Virus record (IMG/VR): IMGVR_UViG_3300006802_000652
Location: 1 to 22,323 of that record
Reading direction: 5' to 3' (one strand)
From: a virus
DNA length: 22,323 bases
The translations under genes and the position numbers were made by a program. The notes below the pieces were generated by a model. The model did no database searches and was not told the DNA's origin. It saw only the letters and a list, made by a program, of their open reading frames with translations. Shown in pieces: positions 8,583-15,859 of the stretch (within the stretch, counting starts at the first letter, position 1; each line of letters opens with the position of its first letter).

Positions 8583-8722
8583 GCAGCCTCCATATAAAGT
8601 CCAACATTACCTAGTGCATAACCTAAGAAGGCGATGCCCAGCCCAGTTTGTCCCTTGATGAACAGGTCACCAGCGACAACCAAATATACCACACCAATGG
8701 TGGCGATTAACCAACTAGCCAT
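8579..8722 (-). CDS. Small membrane protein (47 aa)
   Basis: The ATG at 8722 opens a 47-codon frame ending with TGA at 8579-8581, overlapping the thyX GTG start as GTGA and the upstream stop as ATGGCTAG. Residues 4-19 (WLIATIGVVYLVVAGD) form one clear membrane helix, and residues 27-44 (GLGIAFLGYALGNVGLYM) form a second, Gly-rich one. Two-helix miniproteins like this are common in podovirus early and middle operons; their function is mostly unknown. The double overlap suggests its translation is coupled to both neighbours. Confidence 0.7.
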   Translation of the reverse strand: MASWLIATIGVVYLVVAGDLFIKGQTGLGIAFLGYALGNVGLYMEAA

Positions 8723-8927
8723 TGAGATACCCCAGCACAGTTTTGAAGGCAGCTATGTGACGTTTTATCTCTTTTAAGTCCTCATCTTTATCTTTTTCAA
8801 ATATGCCTAGAGGGTGTCCCTCCTTACGCGCACGTTGGTTTAGTTTCAACTCAGCAATAGTGTCCTTAAGATAATCCACAGTGACTTCGTTCGCACTTTC
8901 CCACGGCACTTTAACTTTGTACTTCAT
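8715..8927 (-). CDS. Hypothetical protein (70 aa)
   Basis: The ORF starts at an ATG inside the 3' end of the preceding small gene and stops 8 bp into the next one. The protein is highly charged with a Lys/Glu-rich helical core (DTIAELKLNQRARKEG, then EKDKDEDLKEIKRHIAAF) and lacks Cys. It would be a small soluble helical protein. No family is recognised; reality is supported by overlaps with genes on both sides. Confidence 0.68.
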   Translation of the reverse strand: MKYKVKVPWESANEVTVDYLKDTIAELKLNQRARKEGHPLGIFEKDKDEDLKEIKRHIAAFKTVLGYLNG

Positions 8928-9063
8928 TGTTCAATTCCATAGCTGCCTTCTCAAGTGCCGCTAATATACCGATACGAGCAAAAGACTCCATCTCTTCTTG
9001 AGTCATCTCAACAATGCAATCAGCACTGCCGTCCTCGTTTTCACTAATCTCCTTTACTTCCAT
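8911..9063 (-). CDS. Small acidic protein (50 aa)
   Basis: ATG at 9063 to TAA at 8911-8913 gives 50 residues beginning MEVKEISENEDGSADC and continuing with IVEMTQEEMESFARIGILAALEKAA. The second half looks like an amphipathic helix of the type 'T-x-E-E-M-x-x-F-x-x-x-G-I-x-x-A-L', common in small phage proteins of unknown role. It overlaps the next gene start by 17 bp and lies just after the stop of the coiled-coil gene. Its function is unknown. Confidence 0.65.
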   Translation of the reverse strand: MEVKEISENEDGSADCIVEMTQEEMESFARIGILAALEKAAMELNNEVQS

Positions 9064-9064
9064 A

Positions 9065-9193
9065 TCATTGTTTCCTTTTTTCTATCTGTTCTTTTTGCTG
9101 TTGAATTTCTTTGGCTTGTTCTTCTAGTTGCTTCCTCTGAAACTCAATGTCTTTCTTTTGAAGCTTGGAGTTTTCTAGATTACTCTTTTCCAT
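9065..9193 (-). CDS. Coiled-coil miniprotein (42 aa)
   Basis: ATG at 9193 to TGA at 9065-9067. After the first ten residues the protein is one continuous charged helix (QKKDIEFQRKQLEEQAKEI and onward) with regular hydrophobic spacing, so a short coiled coil is expected. It overlaps the HNH gene stop by 14 bp and has AAAGGAAAG about 6 nt before the ATG. Low complexity makes homology hard to judge; position and overlap support it as a gene. Confidence 0.6.
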   Translation of the reverse strand: MEKSNLENSKLQKKDIEFQRKQLEEQAKEIQQQKEQIEKRKQ

Positions 9194-9611
9194 ATCTTGC
9201 TTTCCTTTCATTCTCGGTTTTTATCCCGTGACAAGTGTGGCATAGAACCTGAAGGTTGTCCACTTCGCAAAACATCCGATTGATTATCTCTGTCCAGTCC
9301 GTGAGTATTGCTGGGATGCGCTTAGATGGGTCAAACACTGGTTGTATGTGGTCAACGTGAACCTCGTCAGATTTGAAAAGACGTGTACACCCTGCACATT
9401 CGTACATCTTGCGCTTCCGTCCTGTTGCCTTGTCAACCCGTATCCCTCTTTCTGCTGCTTTCTTTGCATCGTGAAAGGCTCCCCACTTACGCATTGCTGC
9501 GCGTAGCACCCCAACAATAAAACTCTTGAACCGAGATTCAGTCCACCTTCCGTTGTTTCTTGTTCGCTCGACTCTTGGGCTTGACTTCTTCTTTGCTGCT
9601 CTCTTCGGCAT
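9180..9611 (-). CDS. HNH endonuclease (143 aa)
   Basis: The start is the ATG at 9611, which shares a base with the upstream TGA; the TTG one codon earlier is unlikely. The N-terminus is very basic (PKRAAKKKSSPRVERTR), suiting DNA binding. The nuclease core has a structural zinc pair C72-x2-C75, the catalytic VHVDHIQP (H88), N119 in VDNLQVLC, and C124-x2-C127-H128. HNH proteins nick or cut DNA with one metal ion. It sits inside the replication operon with overlaps on both sides, so it looks like an operon member rather than a recent homing insertion. It may do the job of T7 endonuclease I, for which no homologue is seen here (inference). Confidence 0.88.
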   Translation of the reverse strand: MPKRAAKKKSSPRVERTRNNGRWTESRFKSFIVGVLRAAMRKWGAFHDAKKAAERGIRVDKATGRKRKMYECAGCTRLFKSDEVHVDHIQPVFDPSKRIPAILTDWTEIINRMFCEVDNLQVLCHTCHGIKTENERKARYGKE

Positions 9612-9901
9612 CAAGCGGTGCCTCGTAGGTATTGATAGAGAAGTTGGGAAAAGCCTTCCACCAGTTTTTCATCATGGTCATCGGTGTTGCCCATTGTGTA
9701 AAAGATGGCATGAACCAGCTCATGACAAAATGCTTGTTCTGTTTGTTGTTTTGACATTCCTTGTCTGATTGTGATGGTGTTTGTATCATTGTCACATTGT
9801 CCTAAATCTGATAGTGTTTCTGAAAATACCACACGCCAGTCCATACCTGCTAGTCTGAACTGGGTGGGCACCAAAGTTGATTCTTCTCGCGTCTTAGCCA
9901 T
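9611..9901 (-). CDS. Small HExxH metallopeptidase-like protein (96 aa)
   Basis: The motif HELVHAIFYTMG (60-71) is a zincin HExxH site, followed about 15 residues later by EKLVEGFSQLLYQYL, where the Glu in LVEGF is a plausible third ligand. This fits compact phage metallopeptidase-like proteins related to the SprT/ImmA group. The N-terminal half is beta-rich. The ATG has GGGAG upstream and the gene overlaps the exonuclease 3' end by 52 bp and the HNH start by 1 bp. The role is unknown; removal of a host regulator or repair factor is one possibility. It resembles the HELAH domain of the ArdC-like protein at 17919-18692 only in the motif. Confidence 0.75.
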   Translation of the reverse strand: MAKTREESTLVPTQFRLAGMDWRVVFSETLSDLGQCDNDTNTITIRQGMSKQQTEQAFCHELVHAIFYTMGNTDDHDEKLVEGFSQLLYQYLRGTA

Positions 9902-10530
9902 AGCAATCTCCCGTTTTCAAGTACTCTCTCTGCGCCCAGTGCCTCCACACAAACGGCATACAACTCTTGTTCTGTCTTGGCGTCCTTTAGCATCTTCTCT
10001 GCCTTCTTGTCGCCAACACCGTGTATACCTTGGATGTTGTCTGCTCTGTCGCCTGTCAATATCTGCCTGTAGAAGAAACGCATCCCCTCTTCGGCAGTCA
10101 CATAATACTTGTCTTTCTTCACAAAATTGTAGTGCCATCCAGCCACCTGATTGAAGTCTTTGTCGATTGATACCATGAGTGCATCATCGCCTAACTCTGT
10201 GGCGCGGATAGCGATAAGGTCATCTGCCTCTTCACCATCCGATACTGTTGCACCCCAAGCATCGACCATGTACCCACGCAGAAACTCCAGGTGGATGGGC
10301 TTTGCTACATCTTTTCTGTTCCCCTTGTACGGGGCGGTTGTTGCTACTGTGTTACGGAAGTTGTTTTTGCCAGTAAGGAACAACTCATGGGTGTTGACAT
10401 CTAGGTCTACGTAGAGTATCTCTTCCAAATAAGAAGACAGCGTGTAAGCTGCCTTCTCTTCTGTATCCTCTTTACAGGCAAACCCTATTCGATAACTGAG
10501 TACGTCAGCATCAATTAGGGCTATGGTCAT
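9850..10530 (-). CDS. 5'-3' exonuclease, T7 gp6 / FEN-like (226 aa)
   Basis: The conserved acidic metal ligands of the flap/5' nuclease family are present: D7 and D9 (LIDADVLSY), E100-E101-x-D103-D104 (DGEEADDLIAI), D123 and D125 (SIDKDF), and D161/D164 (TGDRADNIQG). A helix-hairpin-helix follows at about 166-182 (GIHGVGDKKAEKML). The enzyme removes RNA primers and degrades host DNA in T7-like phages. At 226 residues it is shorter than T7 gp6 (about 300). The start ATG at 10530 overlaps the upstream TAA by one base. It lies beside the ssDNA-binding protein and polymerase. Confidence 0.93.
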   Translation of the reverse strand: MTIALIDADVLSYRIGFACKEDTEEKAAYTLSSYLEEILYVDLDVNTHELFLTGKNNFRNTVATTAPYKGNRKDVAKPIHLEFLRGYMVDAWGATVSDGEEADDLIAIRATELGDDALMVSIDKDFNQVAGWHYNFVKKDKYYVTAEEGMRFFYRQILTGDRADNIQGIHGVGDKKAEKMLKDAKTEQELYAVCVEALGAERVLENGRLLWLRREKNQLWCPPSSD

Positions 10531-10973
10531 TACAACATTTCTTCCTCTTCCTGTTTTTCAGGCACATACTCGACCAACTCTTTCACGACTACGTGGAAGT
10601 CATTGGCTTTAGCGTGTGCCGTGGGTGACACACCACTACGAGTTTTAACCTTCCATTCGCGGGAAGACAACGCTTTAATAACTGCCACACTGCCGTTACC
10701 AATGGTGGTAGGGTCAATGGGATTACCGTCCATGTCAGCAGCACGAAACTCGTACATACTCTTGCAGACAATGAATTTACCACGGTTGTACGGGTCATTC
10801 TCTTTCTCTTTGGGAGTGATGTTCAGTTCGCTTTGAAGCCGCTGCACTGTTACATCGTCAAGATTGCCTAGTTGCAACTCATACTTACCGTCATCACTGA
10901 AAGCAGTGTTCTTGTTAGTCATGTTGTAGCAAAAAAACAATTTGCCTTGGATTTTGATGTACTTTTCGCTCAT
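10530..10973 (-). CDS. Putative ssDNA-binding protein, gp2.5-like (147 aa)
   Basis: The protein has a beta-rich body of OB-fold size and ends in an acidic tail, EKQEEEEML, with an aromatic/hydrophobic patch before it. That tail design is shared by T7 gp2.5 and bacterial SSB, where it contacts polymerase and helicase. The gene lies between polymerase and exonuclease genes and overlaps the exonuclease start by one base. The start is an ATG with AAAAGGAAA upstream. Direct sequence identity to gp2.5 is not obvious by eye, so the call rests on size, tail and position. A promoter candidate lies just upstream (11008-11036), which would suit a protein needed in high amounts. Confidence 0.68.
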   Translation of the reverse strand: MSEKYIKIQGKLFFCYNMTNKNTAFSDDGKYELQLGNLDDVTVQRLQSELNITPKEKENDPYNRGKFIVCKSMYEFRAADMDGNPIDPTTIGNGSVAVIKALSSREWKVKTRSGVSPTAHAKANDFHVVVKELVEYVPEKQEEEEML

Positions 10974-11007
10974 AGTTTTTCCTTTTCTAAGGAGTTAAAG
11001 AAACCTG

Positions 11008-11036
11008 ATTGTACCACAAAAGAATGTTTAATGCAA
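11008..11036 (-). promoter_or_regulatory. Candidate promoter upstream of the ssDNA-binding protein gene
   Basis: On the minus strand TTGCAT (11036-11031), 17 nt spacer, then TACAAT (11013-11008), preceded by TGG (extended -10). It lies in the only sizeable gap of this part of the operon (54 bp between genes) and would start transcripts near 11001, about 28 nt before the ATG. Confidence 0.5.
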
Positions 11037-11228
11037 GGGGGAATCGTCTGCAATTTCATACATTCTTGAGTAGGAATTGAGTAGCATATCTAATACTAAA
11101 GTAGCAGGTGTATCAGGATGATGCCACAAAATTAACCTATTATTCTTAAGCCCAATAACCACCAGGTCATCGCAGCCTAAAAACTTTTCAACAAATTCTT
11201 CCTCGTCCATCAGTGGGTGTCCTTCCAT
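11028..11228 (-). CDS. Hypothetical protein (66 aa)
   Basis: The ATG at 11228 lies inside the 3' end of the DNA polymerase gene (19-bp overlap). The protein has an acidic N-terminal helix (MDEEEFVEKFLG), a strand-rich centre (LVVIGLKNNRLILWHH) and a helical end (LVLDMLLNSYSRMYEIAD). It looks like a compact alpha/beta mini-domain. No family is recognised. The -35 element of the downstream promoter candidate overlaps its last codons. Confidence 0.65.
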   Translation of the reverse strand: MEGHPLMDEEEFVEKFLGCDDLVVIGLKNNRLILWHHPDTPATLVLDMLLNSYSRMYEIADDSPLH

Positions 11229-12904
11229 GTCTTACCAATCTTGTACTCCCCATCAAGAGGACAACGTAGCCCCAGTGTAACCCCAGCGTTGCGGATTGCC
11301 ACCATAGCAGCTTCACCAACAATGTTTGCATACATGGGTGGTGTCTCTATCTGCCACTCGTCATGCACGTTAGCGCACAACCCAAAGGGTATTTTCTTTT
11401 TGTTCAGGTCACGCCACAGGATGCACAGGGCTTGCTTCATCACTAACGCACCAGCACCTTGGAGTAGAGTGTTAAGGGCAGCGTGTTCGGAGCGCACCCA
11501 AATTTTTCTACCATCCAGCCCCGGTAGCCAACCACGACTTGCCAACCCCTTAACCTTATCCTGTAAATCAGCGAGGGCGGGTGTTTGGGATAGAAAACGT
11601 GCCTTAATCTTCTGTCCCTCACTAGCACTACCATTGATGATTGACCCGATTTTCGCATCCCCCGCGCCATACAAGAAAGCATAGATGAATGTCTTCGCTT
11701 TTGGTCTGTCAGGGAGTCCCGCCGCCTTTTGGTTCTTCGTGTGTATGTCGCCATTGAGTATCTCCTGTGTGTACTCGTCATCCTTCATGTAGTGTGCCAG
11801 CATCCGTAGTTCCAACCCTGAAGCATCAGCGCCTACCAGCACCCAGTCATCCTTTGCACGAAACAACTCCCTGCACTCTGCACCGTATGGGCTAGACACG
11901 CTAGGGACTTGCGCCATGTTAGGACTGCGGTGTGTCATACGTCCTGTAATGGCGCCGTTGGTGATAACGCTTCCGTGGATTTTCCCATCTTCTTTGACTT
12001 CTTCAAACCATCCTTTGAGCAGTCCAATTCGCTTTTGCAGCAGCAGGTACTCGTTGAACAACTTGGCTTCCGGGCGGTCAATTGATTCCAGCACCTTCTC
12101 GTCAACCACCACGTTCCCTTTGTCAGTAGTCGAAGAAAACCGAACACCAAGCGCCATAAGCCTCTCAGCAATCTGTTTACGAGATGCAGGGTTGAAAACC
12201 TCCACGCTATCTTTGAGCCGCTTACCTGTTTTCTCACTATAGCGTTCCTTAACAATGGGAGGGAAAACCTCTTGCAGTTCAGCTTCAATATCAGCCACCC
12301 TGCCTGACAACTCAGCCAGTAGCGCCGTAGCCTTCTCAGAGTCAAAAGTAAAGCCATTTTGCACCTGCTTTTGAATGATAGCTGCCACCCTGTGTTCCAA
12401 GTCTATGCTTTGTTCGTTAAACTCTTTCAGTTCATGTTCTAAGAAGCGGTGAAGCAACACCAGTAGTTCAACATCCCGCTTGCAGTAACGCTGCATTGCT
12501 GCTTCATGTGGTTCATTGAAGTGACTTAAATCACCTTTAGGGATAACACGTTCACCACGTATACGCCAGTACAGGCGAGAATAATCAATCTTCTTCTTGC
12601 CCAGTCTTTTTCCCCATGCGTCTAGACTGTGCCCTCCGTCTAGCGATGGATTGGCTAACCTGCTCATAATCAAGGTATCGGTCGCTTTCGTCAATCCAAT
12701 CCTCGTCTTCCACAACCTGTTTAGGATTGGCGCATCGAATCCAATTAAATTGTGTGCCACTATCTTTTCTGCGCGGTCGAGCAGAGGGCTTAGTGTTCTT
12801 GGCTCCGTATGACATTTATACTCCTTACTGTCTGTGTCAAACGTGTAAACGCACCACACCTTTGTAGGGGGCACGTTTGTCTCGCAGTCCAAGTAGACAA
12901 TCAC
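11210..12904 (-). CDS. DNA polymerase, family A, T7-like, with 3'-5' exonuclease (564 aa)
   Basis: Proofreading domain: D6-x-E8 (DCETN), HNLIGFD (51-57), and Y140-x3-D144. Polymerase domain: thumb/palm GSVITNGAITGRMTHRSPN, motif A GADASGLELR (358-367, catalytic D360), motif B R400-x3-K404-x3-Y408-x5-YGAG, motif C VHDE (513-516). All key residues are intact. Tyr408 matches T7 Tyr526 (E. coli position 762). The protein is 564 residues against 704 in T7; between the helix ending QEVFPPIV and FNPASR (about 213-241) there are fewer than 30 residues where T7 has its thioredoxin-binding insertion, so host thioredoxin is probably not used. The start is GTG, overlapping the upstream TGA, with AGGGGGAGG before it. 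Confidence 0.97.
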   Translation of the reverse strand: MIVYLDCETNVPPTKVWCVYTFDTDSKEYKCHTEPRTLSPLLDRAEKIVAHNLIGFDAPILNRLWKTRIGLTKATDTLIMSRLANPSLDGGHSLDAWGKRLGKKKIDYSRLYWRIRGERVIPKGDLSHFNEPHEAAMQRYCKRDVELLVLLHRFLEHELKEFNEQSIDLEHRVAAIIQKQVQNGFTFDSEKATALLAELSGRVADIEAELQEVFPPIVKERYSEKTGKRLKDSVEVFNPASRKQIAERLMALGVRFSSTTDKGNVVVDEKVLESIDRPEAKLFNEYLLLQKRIGLLKGWFEEVKEDGKIHGSVITNGAITGRMTHRSPNMAQVPSVSSPYGAECRELFRAKDDWVLVGADASGLELRMLAHYMKDDEYTQEILNGDIHTKNQKAAGLPDRPKAKTFIYAFLYGAGDAKIGSIINGSASEGQKIKARFLSQTPALADLQDKVKGLASRGWLPGLDGRKIWVRSEHAALNTLLQGAGALVMKQALCILWRDLNKKKIPFGLCANVHDEWQIETPPMYANIVGEAAMVAIRNAGVTLGLRCPLDGEYKIGKTWKDTH

Positions 12905-13242
12905 ACGCCTCCCCCTAGTATTGACGATGCAGGAACAGTGTAGGGGACACCACTGACCCGCACCTCTTGTTCCATTTCCTGTACAAGTCTGTTTAGGTAG
13001 AATTGTGCCTTCTTAACATCCTCTGCGCCATTCTTGTGCTTGTAACGCCACAAGTACTTCAGGATGTTACCCACCAAGTAGGCGTCAAAGCCATCACCAA
13101 GTGCAGCCTTGATAGCCTCAATGGTTTCAATGCCACCTTGGGTGTAGTGGCTGGGATGGTTCACCATGTCCTGATGTGTCGTGCCGTTAAACATCTGCTG
13201 ATACTCCTCAATCTCCATAGCCAAAGTACTCATCTTACCCAT
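12901..13242 (-). CDS. DUF3310-type phage protein (113 aa)
   Basis: The core VNHPSHYTQGGIETIEAI followed by YLVGNILKYLWRYKHKNG and DVKKAQFYLNRLV is the signature of the DUF3310 family, found in many phages and often labelled nucleotide-kinase-like without proof. The protein is mostly helical. It lies between the primase-helicase and polymerase genes, overlapping the former by one base (TAATG) and the latter by four, so it is made along with the replisome. A link to nucleotide metabolism or replication is only inferred from position. Confidence 0.88.
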   Translation of the reverse strand: MGKMSTLAMEIEEYQQMFNGTTHQDMVNHPSHYTQGGIETIEAIKAALGDGFDAYLVGNILKYLWRYKHKNGAEDVKKAQFYLNRLVQEMEQEVRVSGVPYTVPASSILGGGV

Positions 13243-14828
13243 TACAAGCCCTCATCAATAACGGTTTCACTGAGTATACCAGTTGAGCGGTCATATAGCA
13301 ACCCAAAACGTTCAGCCGTAGCCCGACCAGTAAACCTGTCCTTCAGCACCCTGAATGTCGTTGTCTGTCGCATCACTGGGTCTTTGTGCTGCTTGTCCCT
13401 CTCCAGCCCAAACATATAGTGGCTCCACCTCGCAATGGCTCGACTGCCAGTGAAGTGCTTCTCCATCACCCTGCCGCCTTCCTCGTGTGGCTTACCGTCA
13501 GGGGTGGTTAGGTGGGAGACAAAGTGGATGATTAGGTTGTCTGCCTGTGCCAGCCCTGCCATGTCAGCCATAATTGCATCCAGTGCCCGCCTCTCGTCCT
13601 GCTCATTAGCCGATAGTGCGGTTAGGTGGTCTAGGTAGATATGGTCAATGTCGTATGCCTTAGAGAAGTATTTGATTATGCGTTTAATGCTGCTCCAGTC
13701 CTTAGCACCAAAATGCTCCATCATGTACAACTGCCCACGCTTCTCCAACCTGTTCACACTCTCCTCATACTCCTCACGCGTCCAGAACGCATCAGGAACA
13801 TGGTAGAGGCGTTTGTCAAGTTTCCCTGCGACCCTTTGTGCCGTTTCTACAACATTCTGTTCTAGGTAAATGACCCCAACTCTCTTGCCTAGATGCTCAA
13901 TATCATAGGCAATCTGTTGCGTAAATACATCAGTTTTACCAATACCTACACCAGCACCGAAAGCATACAACTCCCCCTTCCTGCGCCCGTATGTCAGGGA
14001 TGTCAAGGTGGGGAAACACCACGGCACTCCAGGTTCAGGCGGGGCTAACAATCTCTCCCTGATGTCTGACACCGTGACAATGCCTTCAGGGCGATATTCT
14101 TCTGCTTGCCACCATAGCTTGCCAAACTGCCTCTCCTGACGTGCTGACAAGTAGTCACAGGCGTCCTTAAAGTCGGGGTCATGCTTGAACACCTTAGCCT
14201 TGCCAGTGAACAGTTCTGCCACCTCCTGTGCAGCCTCCTGCCCCTGCTTGTCGGCGTCAAAGCAAATGACAATGGTGTCAAAGCTATCCAGCCACTCGTA
14301 ATTCTCCTGACAGTCCTTACGTGCGCTGCTTGCCCCGTTCCTGACACTAACCACGGGGTAGTTCCCAAGCATTTGGTAGGCTGCTAGGGCGTCAAACTCC
14401 CCTTCGACCAGCGTGACAAACTTACCGCCCTTGGGGAACAGGTGCTGCCCAAACAGTTTGCCAGCCTTCCAGTCACCCTCAATGCGAAAGTCCTTCTCAG
14501 GCGTCCTAACCTTCTGCGCTACCTTGCAGCCCTTGCAGTCGTGGTAGGGAAAGAAGACCAGCTTGTCGGTTTGCTTCACCCCAAAATGCTTTGCCGAGTC
14601 GGTGGAGATACGTCTGCCTGAAAACCCCCCGTAGAACGCATCAGATGGCTCTGTGAGCGGTTTTTTTGATGGGTCGTGTTGCAAAACGTGTCCTTTCTGT
14701 TTTAAGCCGTCCTTGGGGCTATATCGCTTGTTACAAGAGAAACAAAAACCACTGCCATCTGCTTCTTCTGAAAAAGCATTGCTGCTTGTACACATAGGGC
14801 ATGGTTGGTGAGTCTTTTCAAATGCCAT
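13242..14828 (-). CDS. Primase-helicase, T7 gp4-like (528 aa)
   Basis: The protein joins a DNA primase and a ring helicase. Numbering from the ATG at 14828: zinc finger C10-x2-C13 and C29-x2-C32; TOPRIM primase with LVEGEFDAL (E142) and CFDADKQG (D191, D193); RecA-type helicase with Walker A GAGVGIGKT (K298), YLEQNVVETAQR, and IYLDHLTAL as the Walker B-type strand. The length is close to T7 gp4 (566). I prefer the ATG at 14828, preceded by AAGGAAG, over one eight codons earlier that lacks such a site and would lengthen the overlap with the upstream gene. It unwinds DNA and primes lagging-strand synthesis for the polymerase. Confidence 0.96.
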   Translation of the reverse strand: MAFEKTHQPCPMCTSSNAFSEEADGSGFCFSCNKRYSPKDGLKQKGHVLQHDPSKKPLTEPSDAFYGGFSGRRISTDSAKHFGVKQTDKLVFFPYHDCKGCKVAQKVRTPEKDFRIEGDWKAGKLFGQHLFPKGGKFVTLVEGEFDALAAYQMLGNYPVVSVRNGASSARKDCQENYEWLDSFDTIVICFDADKQGQEAAQEVAELFTGKAKVFKHDPDFKDACDYLSARQERQFGKLWWQAEEYRPEGIVTVSDIRERLLAPPEPGVPWCFPTLTSLTYGRRKGELYAFGAGVGIGKTDVFTQQIAYDIEHLGKRVGVIYLEQNVVETAQRVAGKLDKRLYHVPDAFWTREEYEESVNRLEKRGQLYMMEHFGAKDWSSIKRIIKYFSKAYDIDHIYLDHLTALSANEQDERRALDAIMADMAGLAQADNLIIHFVSHLTTPDGKPHEEGGRVMEKHFTGSRAIARWSHYMFGLERDKQHKDPVMRQTTTFRVLKDRFTGRATAERFGLLYDRSTGILSETVIDEGL

Positions 14829-15309
14829 CTTCTTCCTTGTAGTTTGGTTCAAATGTCGGGTGGGTGTCTGTTCTCAATAGCCTAGTCTGGATGTTGCGCA
14901 CCTTCTCCACATAATCGTCCAGCTTCTTTTGCTTTGCTTTAACTTGCAATTGTAGTACATACCCCAGCTTGTTGATTTCTTCTTCAGTCCACATACCGCG
15001 CTGGGTTTGCAAAAACTTGTCGTAATGCCACTCTAAAAATTCAAGCCTACTTATGGTATCAGCCAACGCTTTGTCTCCTAGGTTCACGTTGCACTCGCTG
15101 CAACAAGGTAACAAAACCGCCGGTATGCCGTACTTTCTGCGCTCCTCGTAGGGCATATAGTCAATCATCGTCAGGGGTGGTACATGGTCTAAGGTGTCGG
15201 CAGGCGCATTGCAATAGAAACAAACATACCCCTCGTCCATGTAGTGCCTAATGTACTTAAACCCGTGCATGGCTAAAAGGTGCTGCCTGTTTCTATCTTT
15301 TTTATTCAA
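14818..15309 (-). CDS. HNH-type endonuclease / zinc protein (163 aa)
   Basis: The pattern C30-x2-C33 (CFYC), LDHVPPL (D41-H42) and PCCSECN (C69/C70, C73) with N74/N76 is a treble-clef HNH-like core; the C-terminal half is helical and charged (LQVKAKQKKLDDYVEKVRN). Such proteins are usually metal-dependent nucleases. The start is most likely TTG at 15309, with TTTGGAG just upstream; the next in-frame ATG is at residue 14. It overlaps the primase-helicase by 11 bp. In T7 a Holliday-junction-cutting endonuclease I is encoded near the helicase, so this protein or the one at 9180-9611 may take that place (inference). Confidence 0.72.
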   Translation of the reverse strand: MNKKDRNRQHLLAMHGFKYIRHYMDEGYVCFYCNAPADTLDHVPPLTMIDYMPYEERRKYGIPAVLLPCCSECNVNLGDKALADTISRLEFLEWHYDKFLQTQRGMWTEEEINKLGYVLQLQVKAKQKKLDDYVEKVRNIQTRLLRTDTHPTFEPNYKEEDGI

Positions 15310-15358
15310 ACATACTCCAAATTAAAAACAAACAAAAGCCAATTATAAGTGCAATCAT
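15302..15358 (-). CDS. Possible 18-aa single-span membrane peptide
   Basis: ATG at 15358 to TAA at 15302-15304 encodes 18 residues, almost all hydrophobic (MIALIIGFCLFLIWSMFE), enough for one membrane helix. The ATG overlaps the upstream TGA as ATGA, and its last codons carry the GGAG used by the HNH gene. The length is at the limit of what can be believed. The strict coupling to both neighbours is the main support; it may act as a tiny membrane peptide or only keep ribosomes moving to the next gene. Confidence 0.42.
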   Translation of the reverse strand: MIALIIGFCLFLIWSMFE

Positions 15359-15540
15359 AGGGGTGTATTCTCCCACAACACACTCATATCTTCTTTTTCT
15401 TTTTCTGTTAATTCACGTCCCATTTTACGTTTTAATTCGCTTTTAAGTAAATCAAACATCGGAAAGAATCCTATTTTCAAACACGCATCTGAAAATTCAT
15501 GTGCAGAAAAATGTACTTCCCACTCAATGTTTTTATCCAT
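15355..15540 (-). CDS. Hypothetical protein (61 aa)
   Basis: The ORF has AAAGGA 7 nt before its ATG. The protein has an aromatic N-terminal part (IEWEVHFSAHEFSDACLKIGFF) and a basic helical C-terminal part (KSELKRKMGRELTEKEKEDM). No family is recognised. It is separated from the zinc-finger gene upstream by 65 bp with no evident structure and is coupled (ATGA) to the small membrane peptide downstream. Confidence 0.62.
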   Translation of the reverse strand: MDKNIEWEVHFSAHEFSDACLKIGFFPMFDLLKSELKRKMGRELTEKEKEDMSVLWENTPL

Positions 15541-15605
15541 TTTCAGTCCTTTACTTCTATGTTTACATTAAAAGACAATTACATAAAAGAATAACATCTC
15601 TAGTG

Positions 15606-15809
15606 TTACTCAGTGTTACTTCTAAGTATAGCAATATCCATGCCAACCTCTCCAGTCTCCTGTCTCAGGTCTGCTCTGTCAATTGTTTTTAACTCAGAAT
15701 TAATTGTTGAATAACACGAGCTGCACATATCAATGTATTCATTTGTTAATACACTTCTACGTGTAGCCTCGTAGTCGTCAAGTGGTTCATTGCAGCAAAT
15801 ACACCTCAC
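15606..15809 (-). CDS. Small zinc-finger protein (67 aa)
   Basis: Two cysteine pairs, C-I-C-C near residues 3-6 and C-x2-C in MCSSCY (29-32), separated by a conserved-looking DDYEATRRS segment, make a one-zinc ribbon. Small proteins with this CCxxPL, then EATRRS, then DMCxxC layout are found in many T7-like and cyanobacterial podoviruses, with unproven roles. The start is GTG at 15809, preceded by GGGGA and overlapping the TGA of a 17-codon ORF (GTGA). No ATG lies upstream in the frame before a stop. Confidence 0.72.
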   Translation of the reverse strand: MRCICCNEPLDDYEATRRSVLTNEYIDMCSSCYSTINSELKTIDRADLRQETGEVGMDIAILRSNTE

Positions 15810-15859
15810 CGCAACATCCCCAAAAGCCGTATCACTTTGTTAATTAATTTATTCACCAT
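15806..15859 (-). CDS. 17-codon leader-like ORF before the zinc-finger gene
   Basis: ATG at 15859 to TGA at 15806-15808. It has the best ribosome site in the area, AGGAGG with a 4-nt spacer, and encodes a basic hydrophobic peptide (MVNKLINKVIRLLGMLR). Its TGA overlaps the GTG of the zinc-finger gene. It could be a true short peptide, amphipathic and membrane-active by composition, or a leader that delivers ribosomes to the weaker GTG start. Confidence 0.42.
   Translation of the reverse strand: MVNKLINKVIRLLGMLR

Noticed and set aside
9538-9795. 85-codon minus-strand ORF
   Set aside because: It is an alternative frame over the metallopeptidase and HNH genes, both of which have clear motifs.
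11443-11781. Long alternative-frame ORF inside the polymerase gene
   Set aside because: It shadows the polymerase domain, whose catalytic motifs define the true frame.
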